Below, piece after piece: positions 52,696 through 62,494 of a stretch of DNA of 64,000 nt (within the stretch, counting starts at the first letter, position 1; each line of letters begins with the position of its first letter). The notes under the pieces were generated by a model that had not been told where the DNA came from, made no database searches, and saw only the letters and a program-made list of their open reading frames with translations. The position numbers were made by a program, and so were the translations under genes. The DNA is from Oryza sativa Japonica Group. Its lineage: Eukaryota > Streptophyta > Magnoliopsida > Poales > Poaceae. The stretch spans positions 25,652,501 through 25,716,500 of the forward strand of contig NC_089046.1 in the NCBI RefSeq assembly GCF_034140825.1, read 5' to 3'.

Positions 52696-53027
52696 AGGGT
52701 GTGTTTAGTTCTTTGTGTGTAAAGTTTTTGAATTATACGGATACACATTTAAAGTATTAAACGTAGATTAATAACAAAATAAATTACAGATTCCGCCTGT
52801 AAACCGCGAGACGAATTTATTAAGCCTAATTAATCCGTCATTAGCAAATGTTTACTGTAGCATCACATTGTCAAATCATAACGTAATTAGACTCAGAAGA
52901 TTCGTCTTGCAATTTACATGCAAACTGTGCAATTGGTTTTTTTCCACATTTAATGCCCCATGCATGTGTCCAAACATTTGATTTAATGTTTTTGACCAAA
53001 TATTTTTTAGATCTAAACAAGGCCTAA
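52696..53027. mobile_element. TIR element, family X
   Basis: Begins AGGGTGTGTTTAGTTC and ends GATCTAAACAAGGCCT; interior has ACCGCGAGACGAATTTATT and AGAAGATTCGTCTTGC. Complete-looking, about 332 bp. Confidence 0.65.
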
Positions 53028-53180
53028 GAGGATCGGACGTCTGATTTGAAGGTACCTTCGTGTAAGAGGTGGCGCTGCTTGCCAGTTCTTGCTAGCTGAT
53101 CCATCCTAATCCATTTCCAATGGGGGCAAAGGCCCGCGCAGATTGCTTCTCCTCAATTTAATGTTCCAAAAAGTGTCTAT

Positions 53181-53325
53181 GGCCCTATTTAGATTTCAAC
53201 TTTTTTCTTTAAACTTCTAACTTTTCCGTCACATCGAACTTACCTACACACAAACTTCTAACTTTTATGTCACATCGTTCCAATTTATTCAAACTTCCAA
53301 TTTTGGCGTTAAACTAAACACAGCC
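53181..53325. mobile_element. MITE, family Y
   Basis: Begins GGCCCTATTTAGATTTC and ends CGTTAAACTAAACACAGCC; related to 25138-25256 in inverted orientation. Confidence 0.55.
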
Positions 53326-53479
53326 TATTTCGATATATTTCTGCCAGTTCATATGTCAAAAAAAATTGCAAGTGTCAGGCCATGTTCAGTGGTAAGGCTC
53401 ACAGAAAAAATTGACGCTCACAGAACCACCCTAAAATTCTCTCTCTCTCTCGATGTCGACAAAACAGAGCACAGAACAA

Positions 53480-53822
53480 CACCTAACCTTATGCTGCTGG
53501 TCGTACGCAAGTTCCAGAATTATCAGCTGCAACAAAGGATACACGATCGTTTCTGACGGCATCATTTGGAGTGAGCAGCTCGAAAATCCGGAGAGACAAG
53601 TTGATCGAGCTGATCCATGGTGAGCTCGGGGTTGCTTCTTGTTGAGTATTCCATCCTTAACCGTGTCCCAGCTCGAGCTTCGTCGAGGATGGCTTTGATA
53701 AGAGCAAGTTCACGCTTGCCCCCTCTGAAACCTCTAAGGCCATGGAAGAAATTGTTCCCTTTATAGATGTGTTCATCCGTCGCTTTGAGGAGCCCTTCTG
53801 CTACTGTAACCTCATCGTCTCT
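53480..53822 (-). pseudogene. F-box gene remnant D (exon 3 only)
   Basis: Only the third exon of the family is present. It begins after a usable acceptor (CTGCAG) as RDDEVTVAEGLLKATDEHIY. A block of about 12 codons that in other copies encodes the segment before the RGG motif is deleted, and near the end the frame shifts so that the sequence ends VSPDFRAAHSK in place of the usual LSLRIF-type tail; the normal tail is still readable in another frame to about 53490. Exons 1 and 2 are absent. Wording is intermediate between A/F (DEHIYKGNNFF) and B/C/E types. Confidence 0.8.
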
Positions 53823-54065
53823 CTGCAATGCAGCACACCACAACTCAAATCAGAAAAGCAGAATGTAGAGTTCCACACACATTACTGCAGAAATTCAGAA
53901 TTCAGACCACAACTCAATCAGAATTTTAGAATTTTCTGATTGAGTTGTGTTGTGCCCTATTGCAGAGATGCTAAGATACTGTACATTTTTACTGCTATCA
54001 AGATTTGACTTTGCTCAATACTAACATATTGTTCAGACTGAGAGAGGGCATCATCATTCACTGCA
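53823..54065. other. Rearranged intron and 3'-flank fragments of F-box genes
   Basis: 53825-53925 is intron-2-like DNA in minus orientation. At about 53930-53970 an intron-2/exon-3 junction piece (GAGTTGTGTTGTGCCCTATTGCAG then AGATGC) appears in plus orientation. It runs directly into 53975-54063, the 3' flank type shared with copy C. Confidence 0.55.
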
Positions 54066-54218
54066 TTGATGCTCAGAGCATCATTCACTCACTTAGCAGA
54101 ATATCAGTTATAGCATCATTTGACTAGCAACACCTGAAGAAATTGAGAAGAGCCACCCTAAAATTCTCTCTCTCTCTCTCTCTCCCCGAAGCAGAGCACA
54201 GACAGAACAACACCTGAC

Positions 54219-56196
54219 CTAGCCTTGCGCTGCTAGTCGTACGCAACTTCCGGAAGCATCGGCTGCAACAAAGGACACAAGATTGCCTCTGATGGCACCA
54301 TTTAGAGTGTGCAGCTTGAAATTCTGGAGAGACAAGTCGAGCTGATTCAGGGTGAGCTGGGGGACGCTGCTTGTCGAGTATTGTATCATTAACTGTCTCA
54401 GGACACTAGCTTTGTCGAGCATGGCTTTCATCAGAGCAACTTCACACTTGCCTCCTCTGAAATCTTCAAGATATATCCACCTCAGGTGATAGTTGAAACT
54501 CTCAAGGCCATCGAAGAAATTGTTCCCGTCATAGTGTGCATCGTTCCACTGGAGGAGCCCTTCTGCTTGTGTAACGTCATCGCATCTCTGCAATAGGGCA
54601 CAACACGACTCAATCAGAAAATCAAAACGCATAGTACAAATTAGTGCAGAGCCATTGACAGCAAATATAGAATTCAGACCACAACTCGATCAGAATAATC
54701 AGAATCCACGCATATCACTAATTAGCAGCAAATTCAGAATTCAGACCACAACTCAGTCAGAAAAAATCAAAATGCACACACTTTTGTACAGAGGAATTGA
54801 CAGCGAATTCAGAATTCAGACATATCAGTGCAGAGCAATTAATAAGCAGCAAATTCAGAATTATGCAACAATTTATTGGATAGGATTGGCTGTTCATTAG
54901 CATTACCATGATATCCAGTGATTTTACGCGTGGGAAACTCTTCAGGATCTGCTCCATCAAGCGGGGCAACCTGACGTCCATCTCTGTGTAGTTCACCCGT
55001 AAGCAGAGATGCCTGACAGAACGGATCTGTGGAGGCGGCTCCATCATCCCAATCTGCACGCGCACGATCAGAGATTCAGAATTGGTGTCAACCAAATGAG
55101 CAGGCAGGTTGATCGATCGATTTTATCATACCTGAATCGCTAAGCCTTGGATCACCAAGACGGTGTTGAAGATGTCAAGGGAGAGGATTCTTCGCAACCT
55201 GGGCGCGGCACCGATGCGGATCCTGGATGGCTTCGTATCGCTCATGTAGAGATTCCGGAATCGGGCGGCGCCGTCCACGGCGACCGTGCCCACCTGGTTG
55301 TCGAACAAGACCAGAGACCGGAGGCGCGTGGCGCCGGCGACGGCGAAAGTTCGCCCCATGCCGCCGTGGATTGCCAGCTTCCGAATCGGTGATTCGGGGT
55401 GGAGGACTCGGTCGATCATGCCGTGGCCCTCGATGCAGCCGTACAGCCCGAGGGCGCGGAGCTCGACGAGGGCCGCGATGTGGTAGGCTTCCACGGTGAA
55501 GAAGAAGACGTGGAGTCCCAGGTGGCTGGCGCCACAGTTGAGGATGGCTTGAGGAAGTTCGGGGTGCTCTGGTATGGCGAGGTTGGCGAGCATGAGCACA
55601 CGAGCACCGCCGCGCTGGAGCTCGGCGCACCAGCGGACGAGGTGATCGAGGCTCCACCGCGTGGTCTCTACTCGCAAGCAGTACACGCGGCCGATCTCGT
55701 GACCGGCGTTCTGGATGATGCCTTCGTCTTCGTAGATCTCGTCGTCGCTGGTCACGGCCTCATCGGCATCGCCGCCGCCCACGAGCGCTCCTTCACCTTG
55801 GCCTCCCCCTCCGCCGCCGCCACCTTGTACGGGTAGGAGCTGGACGCCCTCGCCGACGTGGTGGTGGAGGACGTTGGTGATTGCGTTGGCGACGTTGGCG
55901 GCGGGGATCGGTGGGGTGGTGAACTGGCGGTCGTGGAGATACAGCGGCCGGGCGCGCCAGATGTGGAGCCAGCGCGGGGAGAAGAGGTAGCCGAGGCGGA
56001 ACAGGTCGACGACGGGGAGGCGGTCGAGGACGCGGGAGACGGCGGCGTCCGGGAGCCCCCGCCAGTCGGCGTGCGGCTGGTTGACGACGGTGACGGGAGG
56101 CGGCGCGAGGACGACGCGCGGAGTGGCCAGGGTGCGCGTCCCGGGCGGCAGAGGGTAGATGGACAGGTCGCTGGCGACGATGCTCTCGTGGTCCAT
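54219..56196 (-). CDS. F-box/LRR protein with FBD-like C-terminus (copy E)
   Basis: Exons 55132-56196, 54907-55053 and 54219-54587, all phase 0; 526 residues. The N-terminus is unrelated to that of the other copies (MDHESIVASDLSIYPLPPG). F-box at about 48-83 (WRGLPDAAVSRVLDRLPVVD). Linker with a Gly run, then LRR-like segments (RALGLYGCIEGHGMIDRVL). Exon 2 carries SVRHLCLRVNYTEM and exon 3 RCDDVTQAEGLLQW and FRGGKCEVALMKAM. TATA box retained and frames open. Exon 3 and intron 2 are close to copy C, while exon 1 is clearly more distant. SCF receptor by family; target unknown. Confidence 0.86.
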
Positions 56197-56359
56197 CCTC
56201 TCCGGCCACCGGGCTCGCTCCGGCGACTTGGCTGGTGGTCGGCGACGGCCTCTCCACGCGGCGGAGGAGGAGGCGTATGGCGCAAGCTGCCGCCTCTCCG
56301 CGGTTTCAAATTTTGATCTCGCTATCGGCTACGGCTAGGAATGTAGCCGCGGGGTTGGA

Positions 56360-56367
56360 TATTTATA
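56360..56367 (-). promoter_or_regulatory. TATA box of F-box copy E
   Basis: TATAAATA on the minus strand, in the CTCTATAAATATCCAACC context shared with copies B and C; 164 bp before the ATG. Confidence 0.65.
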
Positions 56368-56869
56368 GAGAGGAGTTTGCGCTTTAGATTTTTCTGGTCA
56401 ATCTAGTACGCACGTTACTGATCGGACGGTTTGTATCCAGTTTTGGAGTGGATCCGCGGCTTCTTCTGTATATACGGAAAAGCCAAAGCATTCTTCTGGA
56501 GAAAAATCGCTTCTTAGTAAATCTCCGGCGCACAATGTTGATCGGACGGACTAAGATTAGCCACCGGAGAGAGAACACCGGCGCTTCGATCGGCGTGAAC
56601 TTGGTGGCTGAAGAACACCGTCAGCGGCAGCGCAAGAGGTGGCGCTCGCCGTCGACATGATCCTCCAACGCTGGAGAAAAGTGAAATGCAGAGTTTCTCA
56701 ACAGCATGAGCAATCTCATTGGGAGATGAGATTTCTCTGCAACTCGTATACTGAAGTGCCACAAGACTTTACACGGTTGACAGTTCCACATCACAATTCA
56801 CAAGACGGTAAACAACACTAGTTAGTAGTTATGTTGATTGTTAATTAAGCAAAAAAAAAAAGAAAAAAG

Positions 56870-57690
56870 TTCAAATATTCCTTCCTCAATTCAAGGCTCC
56901 AAAACAATTAATAGTGGTATAATATTTCTGACAGTTAAGTTCATACATTATATGATTATGTAAGTGCCAGGCCAATCTTACAAAAATTGTAAGATTAATG
57001 GTGGTCTGGTAAGGTAAACCATCACAGCCTATACAAAAATTGTAAGAGCCCGCAGTACATGTTCGTTCAGATAGATACATGTAATTATATTTCAGAAACT
57101 CTCAACACATCAGTAGGAGGCGACACTGGTAGCGTGGACAATCTGGAAGGAAAGGAACAATCGGGTCTTCAACCAGAAGAGCGGACCTTGGATGGAGATA
57201 GCCAGGGCTATGATGGGGGAAGCGGACCTCTGACGGATGGCTAGATCAGCCATACCAACCATGACAGTTCCTTCGTTTGTTCTTGGGTCGCCAAATCATT
57301 TAGGAGATTAGGCTTATGCTTTTCTTTTCCCCTCTCCTGTACCATGTCGCATTCTTTTTATTTTTCAGGCCCACTCTGTAAATACATTTATTCCTCTTAA
57401 TACAAAAATGTGCGTCTCGCATATTAAAAAAAAAACATCAGTAGGAGAAAATGAACGACATAGACAGACATTGACACATGCATAACAAATCAATACGCAC
57501 CATGATCAACAAATCTACATGTATAGTTTAGAGCCTAACTTTAGGCCCAATCCATACACATGTAGAAGCTTGACAGGTCAGTGGAGAACCAGAACGTTCT
57601 TTTTGCACCAGGTACAATTGCACCCAAGTATATGCATGTCACTTAGTTGTATAAAAATCTAGCCGCAGTCAAATAATTTTCCGGTTTGTC
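56870..57690 (-). pseudogene. Degenerate copy of the kinase gene 3' end (F-E intergenic)
   Basis: Read on the minus strand it carries the kinase tail landmarks in order: AAATTATTTGACTGCGGC-like, TTACATGTATCTATCTGAAC, CTCTTACAATTTTTGTATAGG, TTGGCCTGGCACTTAC and CCTTGAATTGAGGAAGGAAT. It is closest to the A-B intergenic copy and is split by a LINE insertion. Non-coding. Confidence 0.75.
57120..57434 (+). mobile_element. 5'-truncated LINE insertion
   Basis: 315 bp flanked by the 13-bp duplication ACATCAGTAGGAG (57107-57119 and 57435-57447) and ending in an A run on the plus strand. The last part (AATACAAAAATGTGCGTCTCGC) resembles plant L1-type 3' ends, and the start reads as a coding remnant. 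Typical of target-primed reverse transcription. Confidence 0.8.
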
Positions 57691-58003
57691 TAGCATCATG
57701 ATCAACAAATATACATGTACACTACAGACTACAGTTGTTTAGCATCTAAGAAAAATAATTCACTTTTATGTTGATCAAATTTTCCGGTAAAAGCAAAGCA
57801 CAAACAGCATGCTCATCTCATCAAGATATTGTATCTACTTTTACTGCTATCAAGATTTGGATTTGTTCAAATGCAGACTCAAAGAGAGCATCATTCACAA
57901 TTCGCTCATTTGACAAGCTAGACAAACTGAAGAAAAGAGCCCAGCCTAAAATCTCTCTGACAGTAGTACAACAGCGCAGAACAACACCCTGGAGTAGCCT
58001 TCT

Positions 58004-59843
58004 TCAAGTTCCATCCAAACTTAGAAGAACGGACACATGTCGATCTCTGACAGCATGATTTGGAGTGGTCATTCTGAAATGTTGCATAGCCCGCCTTAGC
58101 TGGTTAACTATGTTGTCGGTATTGCTGCCTGGTGGGGGTACCATTCTGAAAATTGTCCCGGCTCGAGCTTCGTCGAGGATGGCTTTGCCCAGAGCAAGTT
58201 CATACTTGCCCCCTCGGAAAGTTGTAAGATATATCCACCTCAGGTGATGGCTGAAACAACCAAGGTCACGGAAGAAATTGTTCCCTTGATAGATGTGTTC
58301 ACCATCAGCTTTGAGGAGCCCTTCTTCTGGTGTAACCTCATCGTCTCTCTGCAGCAAAGGCACACACGCACACCTCAATCAGAATTCAGACATGATAATT
58401 CTGCAAGTCACGCACAATTCAAACAGAATTCAGACATATTATATATTACCATTGAACTACAGAGACAGTTGATAGTAATTCTGCAGCAAAGGCACGCACG
58501 CACAACCCAATCAGAAATCAGAATTCAGACATAGTCTAATACTGATGCAGAGCAAATAACAGCAAATTTCAGGACAATGAAACGATTGATTGTTTGGATT
58601 GGTTGTTTATTACCATGATCTCCAGTTTCTCTAAGCATGGGAAACACTTCAGAATCTGCTCTATCTCACGGGGCACTCTGTGACCCATATCTGTGTAGTT
58701 CACCCGTAAGCCGAGAATCCTGACAGAACGCATCTTTGGAGGACGCTGCACCATCCCAGCCTGCGCATGATCAGAGTATAGAATTGTTAATTAGCCAATT
58801 TGGATTTGGATTTGAGTTAATCGGATGAGCAGCATGCAGGGGTCTGAATTTGATCGATCGATTTGCATGCAGATGCAGTGCACACGGACACGATTCGATT
58901 TGATCGATTTGATCATACCTGAATCACAATGCCCTTGATCACGAAGACGGTGTTGAAGAGATCGAGAGAGCCGATGCTTCGCAGGCTGGGCGCGTCACCG
59001 ATGAAGATCCTGGATGGCCTCGTCGGTGGTAACAGGTGCAGGTCCCGGAATTGGAGGGCGTCGTTCACGATGACCGTGCCCTGCACCACGTTGTTGAACA
59101 TCCACAGAGACCGGAGGCGCGTGGTCTGGACGACGACGTCTCCCAGATGGTTGAAGTCGATCGTCAGCACCCGGATTTCCGATTCGGGGCGGAGTGCTCG
59201 CGTGATCATGCCGCTGCAGCCGTACACCCCGAGGACGCGGAGGTTGACGAGGGGGTCGATGTGGTCGGCCTCCACGGTGAAGAAGAAGACGTGGAGTCCC
59301 TTGAGGCTTGTGCCGCAATCGAGGATGCCCTGGGGGAGGTCGGGGAACCCTTCCATGGTGAGGTTGGTGAGGGTGACCTCACGAACACGGCCGCGCTGGA
59401 GCGCGGCGCACCAGCGGTGGAGCTGGTCGGCGCGCCACCGCGTGGTCTCCACTCGGAAGCTGTAGACGCGGCCGATCTCGTAACCACCATCTGGGATGTC
59501 GTCGTGGCCGTAGAGGTCGTCGTCGCTGATGACGCCGTCGTCGGCGCCTATGCCTCCAGGGAATCGGAGGCGGCAGCGGCCGGCGGCGCCTTCGCCGTCA
59601 GAATCGTCGACGACTCGGACTCCACCGCCTTGATCTGCTGCCTCGTGTTCTAGTTCGACGGCGACCCCGGGTCCAGAATCGTCGACGACTCCGGCGTCTT
59701 GAACTGCTGCCTCGTCTTCGGCGTCGTCGGGGCCCCCGTCATGATCATCGCTATCATCGTCGTCATCCTCTCTCCATGGGTGGACGACGACGCCCAGGTC
59801 GTGGCCATCCGCGCCAACTACCTCGTTGCCTCCACCTCCATCT

Positions 59844-59884
<41 letters not shown>

Positions 59885-60319
59885 TTCATCGTCGTCGTCG
59901 TCGTCGTCGTCGTCATCGTCGTCGTCGTCGTCGTCGCTCCCGCTCTCTCCTTATACGCCTACGAACTGGACGCCGTCGCCTACGTGGAGCTCGAGAACGT
60001 TGGCTATGGCGTCGGCGACGTCGGCTGCGGCGATCCGAGGAGACACGAACTGGCGGTCGTGGAGATACAGCGGCTCGGCGCGCCAGATGTCGAGCCAGCG
60101 CGGGGAGAAGAGGTAGCCGAGGCGGAACAGGTCGACGACGGGGAGGTGGACGAGCACCCTGGCGACGACGTCGTCGGGTAGCCCCCGCCACCCGGCGTGC
60201 GGGACGTCGCCGACGGGCGGCGCGAGGACGGCGGCCGGAGTGGCATGCGTCACCGTCGCCCGCGGTGGCTTCATTCTCGCCACGGCGGAGGCGACGACTC
60301 TCGCGCGGGCCTCTTCCAT
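58004..60319 (-). pseudogene. F-box/LRR gene copy F, interrupted by an in-frame stop
   Basis: Same structure as copy A: exon 1 58919-60319, exon 2 58614-58760, exon 3 58004-58348. F-box near residues 42-77 (WRGLPDDVVARVLVHLPVVD). Codon 123, where copy A has CAA (GVQFVGVQGG), is TAA at 59951-59953 (GVQFVGV then stop). After it the same frame stays open through an expanded Asp run, the linker, the LRR part and the FBD-like end (GGKYELALGKAI, LSLDGT). So the only clear defect is one C-to-T type change, and decay appears recent. A truncated F-box-only peptide of 122 residues could still be made. TATA box degenerate (TATGAATA). Intron 2 has the same duplicated acceptor as copy A. An assembly or allele difference at the stop is possible. 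Confidence 0.75.
59847..59937. repeat. GTC/GAC trinucleotide repeat in copy F linker
   Basis: About 90 bp of nearly pure GTC (plus) with a few TTC/ATC interruptions, encoding an Asp run on the minus strand. Copy A has only about five Asp codons at this position. Confidence 0.9.
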
Positions 60320-60849
60320 TCCTCTCCGGCGAGTCACGGCGGAGGCGTGTGGAGCAAGCTGCCTCGGTGCCTCCTCGTCCTCCTCTCTCTCTCTCTCTGC
60401 GGTTTCAAATTTCGATATTGCTGGGGTTGGATATTCATACAGAGAGTTTTTCTCTGTTTTTTTTTTTGTCAATCTGGTGCGCACGTTAGTGATCGGACGG
60501 TCTGGGTCCAATTCCGAATAGGAAGAAAAAAAAATCTGCAGCTTCTTCTGGAAATACAGAATAAAACTAATCGGTTAGTAGCAAATCTACGGCGCACAAT
60601 GTTGATCGGACGACTCACCGAGCGCCACCTCACAGTCACTTCGCCGTGGACTTGGCAAGTTGGCGTCAGCAGAAAAGCCATCGACAGGTGTCTCCATTCT
60701 CAATTATCTCATCAGCAGATGAGATTTTTGTCGATAAGATTTCTGCAATTCATATCATACTGTAATGCCACAAACACATTTTCCACAAGACTTGCACATC
60801 ACTAGATAGTAGACAACTCATGGTTTTGTTAAGCAAAATGAATAAAAAA

Positions 60850-61220
60850 ATCCATTTATTATTCTTCCTCAATTTAAGGTTCCAAAAGTGACAATGCAAT
60901 CTATTGTCAGTTCTTATTCAGTGGTCAGGCACACAAAAATTGTAAGAGAGTTCAGGACATGTTTGCTCAGACAGCAGAATAGAATACACATCATGGAGCA
61001 ACAGAGTAGAATACAACAGCATAAGCATAGTATAGACTTGTTCCATTTCATTCAATAACCATCTCACTGCAGCCAAATATTTTGACGGTTCATAAAATAG
61101 GTTTTATTTGATCCCCTGAGACTGTCCCTTTGCCAGGATCAGCCAACCAGAATTGCTCCATCAGTCGGCTGCTGCTTCCATAGAATAGTAGTGTCTCGTA
61201 CATCACCAGAAACCAAAGAG
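60850..61220 (-). pseudogene. Kinase gene fragment with exon pieces, upstream of copy F
   Basis: On the minus strand: a piece like kinase exon 6 (TTTGGTTTCTGGTGATGTACG and GGAAGCAGCAGCCGA, about 61219-61169), then exon 8 (CTGATGGAGCAATTCTGG, GCTGATCCTGG, AGTCTCAGGGG, about 61173-61085), then 3' UTR landmarks (AAATATTTGGCTGCAG, CTCTTACAATTTTTGTGTGCC, AATTGAGGAAGAATAA). Exon 7 and the introns between are missing. Non-functional remnant. The 530 bp between it and copy F (60320-60849) is promoter-like DNA shared with copies A and E. Confidence 0.75.
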
Positions 61221-61221
61221 A

Positions 61222-61292
61222 TCATCAGTGATTTGAGAAGCAAAATTGAAACATACAGATGTGGAATCAAGATATCAGGATAATTTCTGTAC
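61222..61292 (-). other. Fragment similar to first coding intron of the EXS gene
   Basis: About 71 bp resembling 39368-39437 in the same gene sense (shared GTACA, TTATCCT, TCTTGATTC, CAATTTTGCTTCTC-like and ATCACTGAT blocks; roughly three quarters identical by eye). It abuts the kinase exon-6-like piece. It could instead be a shared repeat. Confidence 0.5.
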
Positions 61293-62079
61293 ATCCATTT
61301 CATCCAGCAAAATTGGGAAAGAGGGGCAGAGCCCTCCCATTTCATTAATGAAATGAGCAAAAGCCAGAGGTTCATACAATCCCGAATACATCCATTTCAA
61401 GCAGATCAACAAAATGAAAGAGCAACACAAATTCTGATTCCCAGGTTACATAATTAATACTTTTCATTATCAGCGCGCCCACATCATCGCAGCAGAGATC
61501 CACCAGGCGATCAAAAAAATAAAATATTCAAAATAACCAGCCAATTTACAACAGGAAAGAAAATATCCACACGATCATCCTCTACCAGAAGAGGGCTTCA
61601 ATCACATTCTCGTATTGAGATAAAAGCAAATTTTTGAATCACTGGCAAATGACAATGCAAACAGGCATAATTCCTATGCAGCAGTGCACCATATTTCTAC
61701 AACAGCAGCAAAAGACATAGCATGATTATAGAAGGCCTCACCTATTATCAGACATTTCCAACACCTCAGAAAACCAAAGCTGTATGTATCCAAACAGAAG
61801 TAAAGCAGAATAGCATGGTAGAGCTGGTAAGCTTGTGAATTCTGAATTGATAAGAGCAATTCGAATCGGCCTTAGCACCAAACAACTCAAGTAGCTCTCA
61901 CATCTAGACCTGATAAAGTGCACGCAGGCACGCAGTCGGCTTAACAGAGTTCTAGCCATGTATGTACTTAAGACTTAACCTATCCTGAAACATAGGCAGT
62001 ATATACTTCACTAGCTAGGTATAGACCAGGGTGATGATCTGCTAATGATAACTAGGAAAAATGCCATTTGCGGAACCGT
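61293..62079. other. 3' region downstream of SKP1-like gene
   Basis: About 61300-61385 reads on the minus strand CATTTCATTAATGAAATGGG followed by AGGGCTCTGCCCC, similar to tails of some grass LINE-type retrocopies. The rest is AT-rich and may be 3' UTR. No gene seen. Confidence 0.35.
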
Positions 62080-62454
62080 TCACGGGTGTCCCAGCACATT
62101 CTGCAAAAACAGCTTCACTTGCTGTGGTCCCATCTGATGATCTTGCAGCATCCTATTGTAGCATTCATCCTTGAGATCTTCCATGCCGAGAACAATCGCA
62201 GCCTGTACAGAGAAATCAGATTAGAAACATAAACATCTGTCTGAACAGAGAAATCAGGCAGCCTACTATAGCATATCTAGGACAAAGTTTCAAAAGTGGA
62301 AGTACTTTAGTCACTATATCTTACATAATACTAATATCTTACAAAACAAATTAAGCTGCTACTTGTTTGTTTTCTTCGCAAGATCTCAGCCAAAATTTGG
62401 GCCGTTGGTTCTAAGATCCAACGGGTTCTGTGCATCTTCTACCTCTAGAACAGT

Positions 62455-62494
<40 letters not shown>

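Noticed and set aside
59699-60181. Plus-strand frame with a long Val run opposite copy F
   Set aside because: It is the mirror of the GAC repeat and F-box exon on the minus strand; the minus-strand reading matches four other family members.
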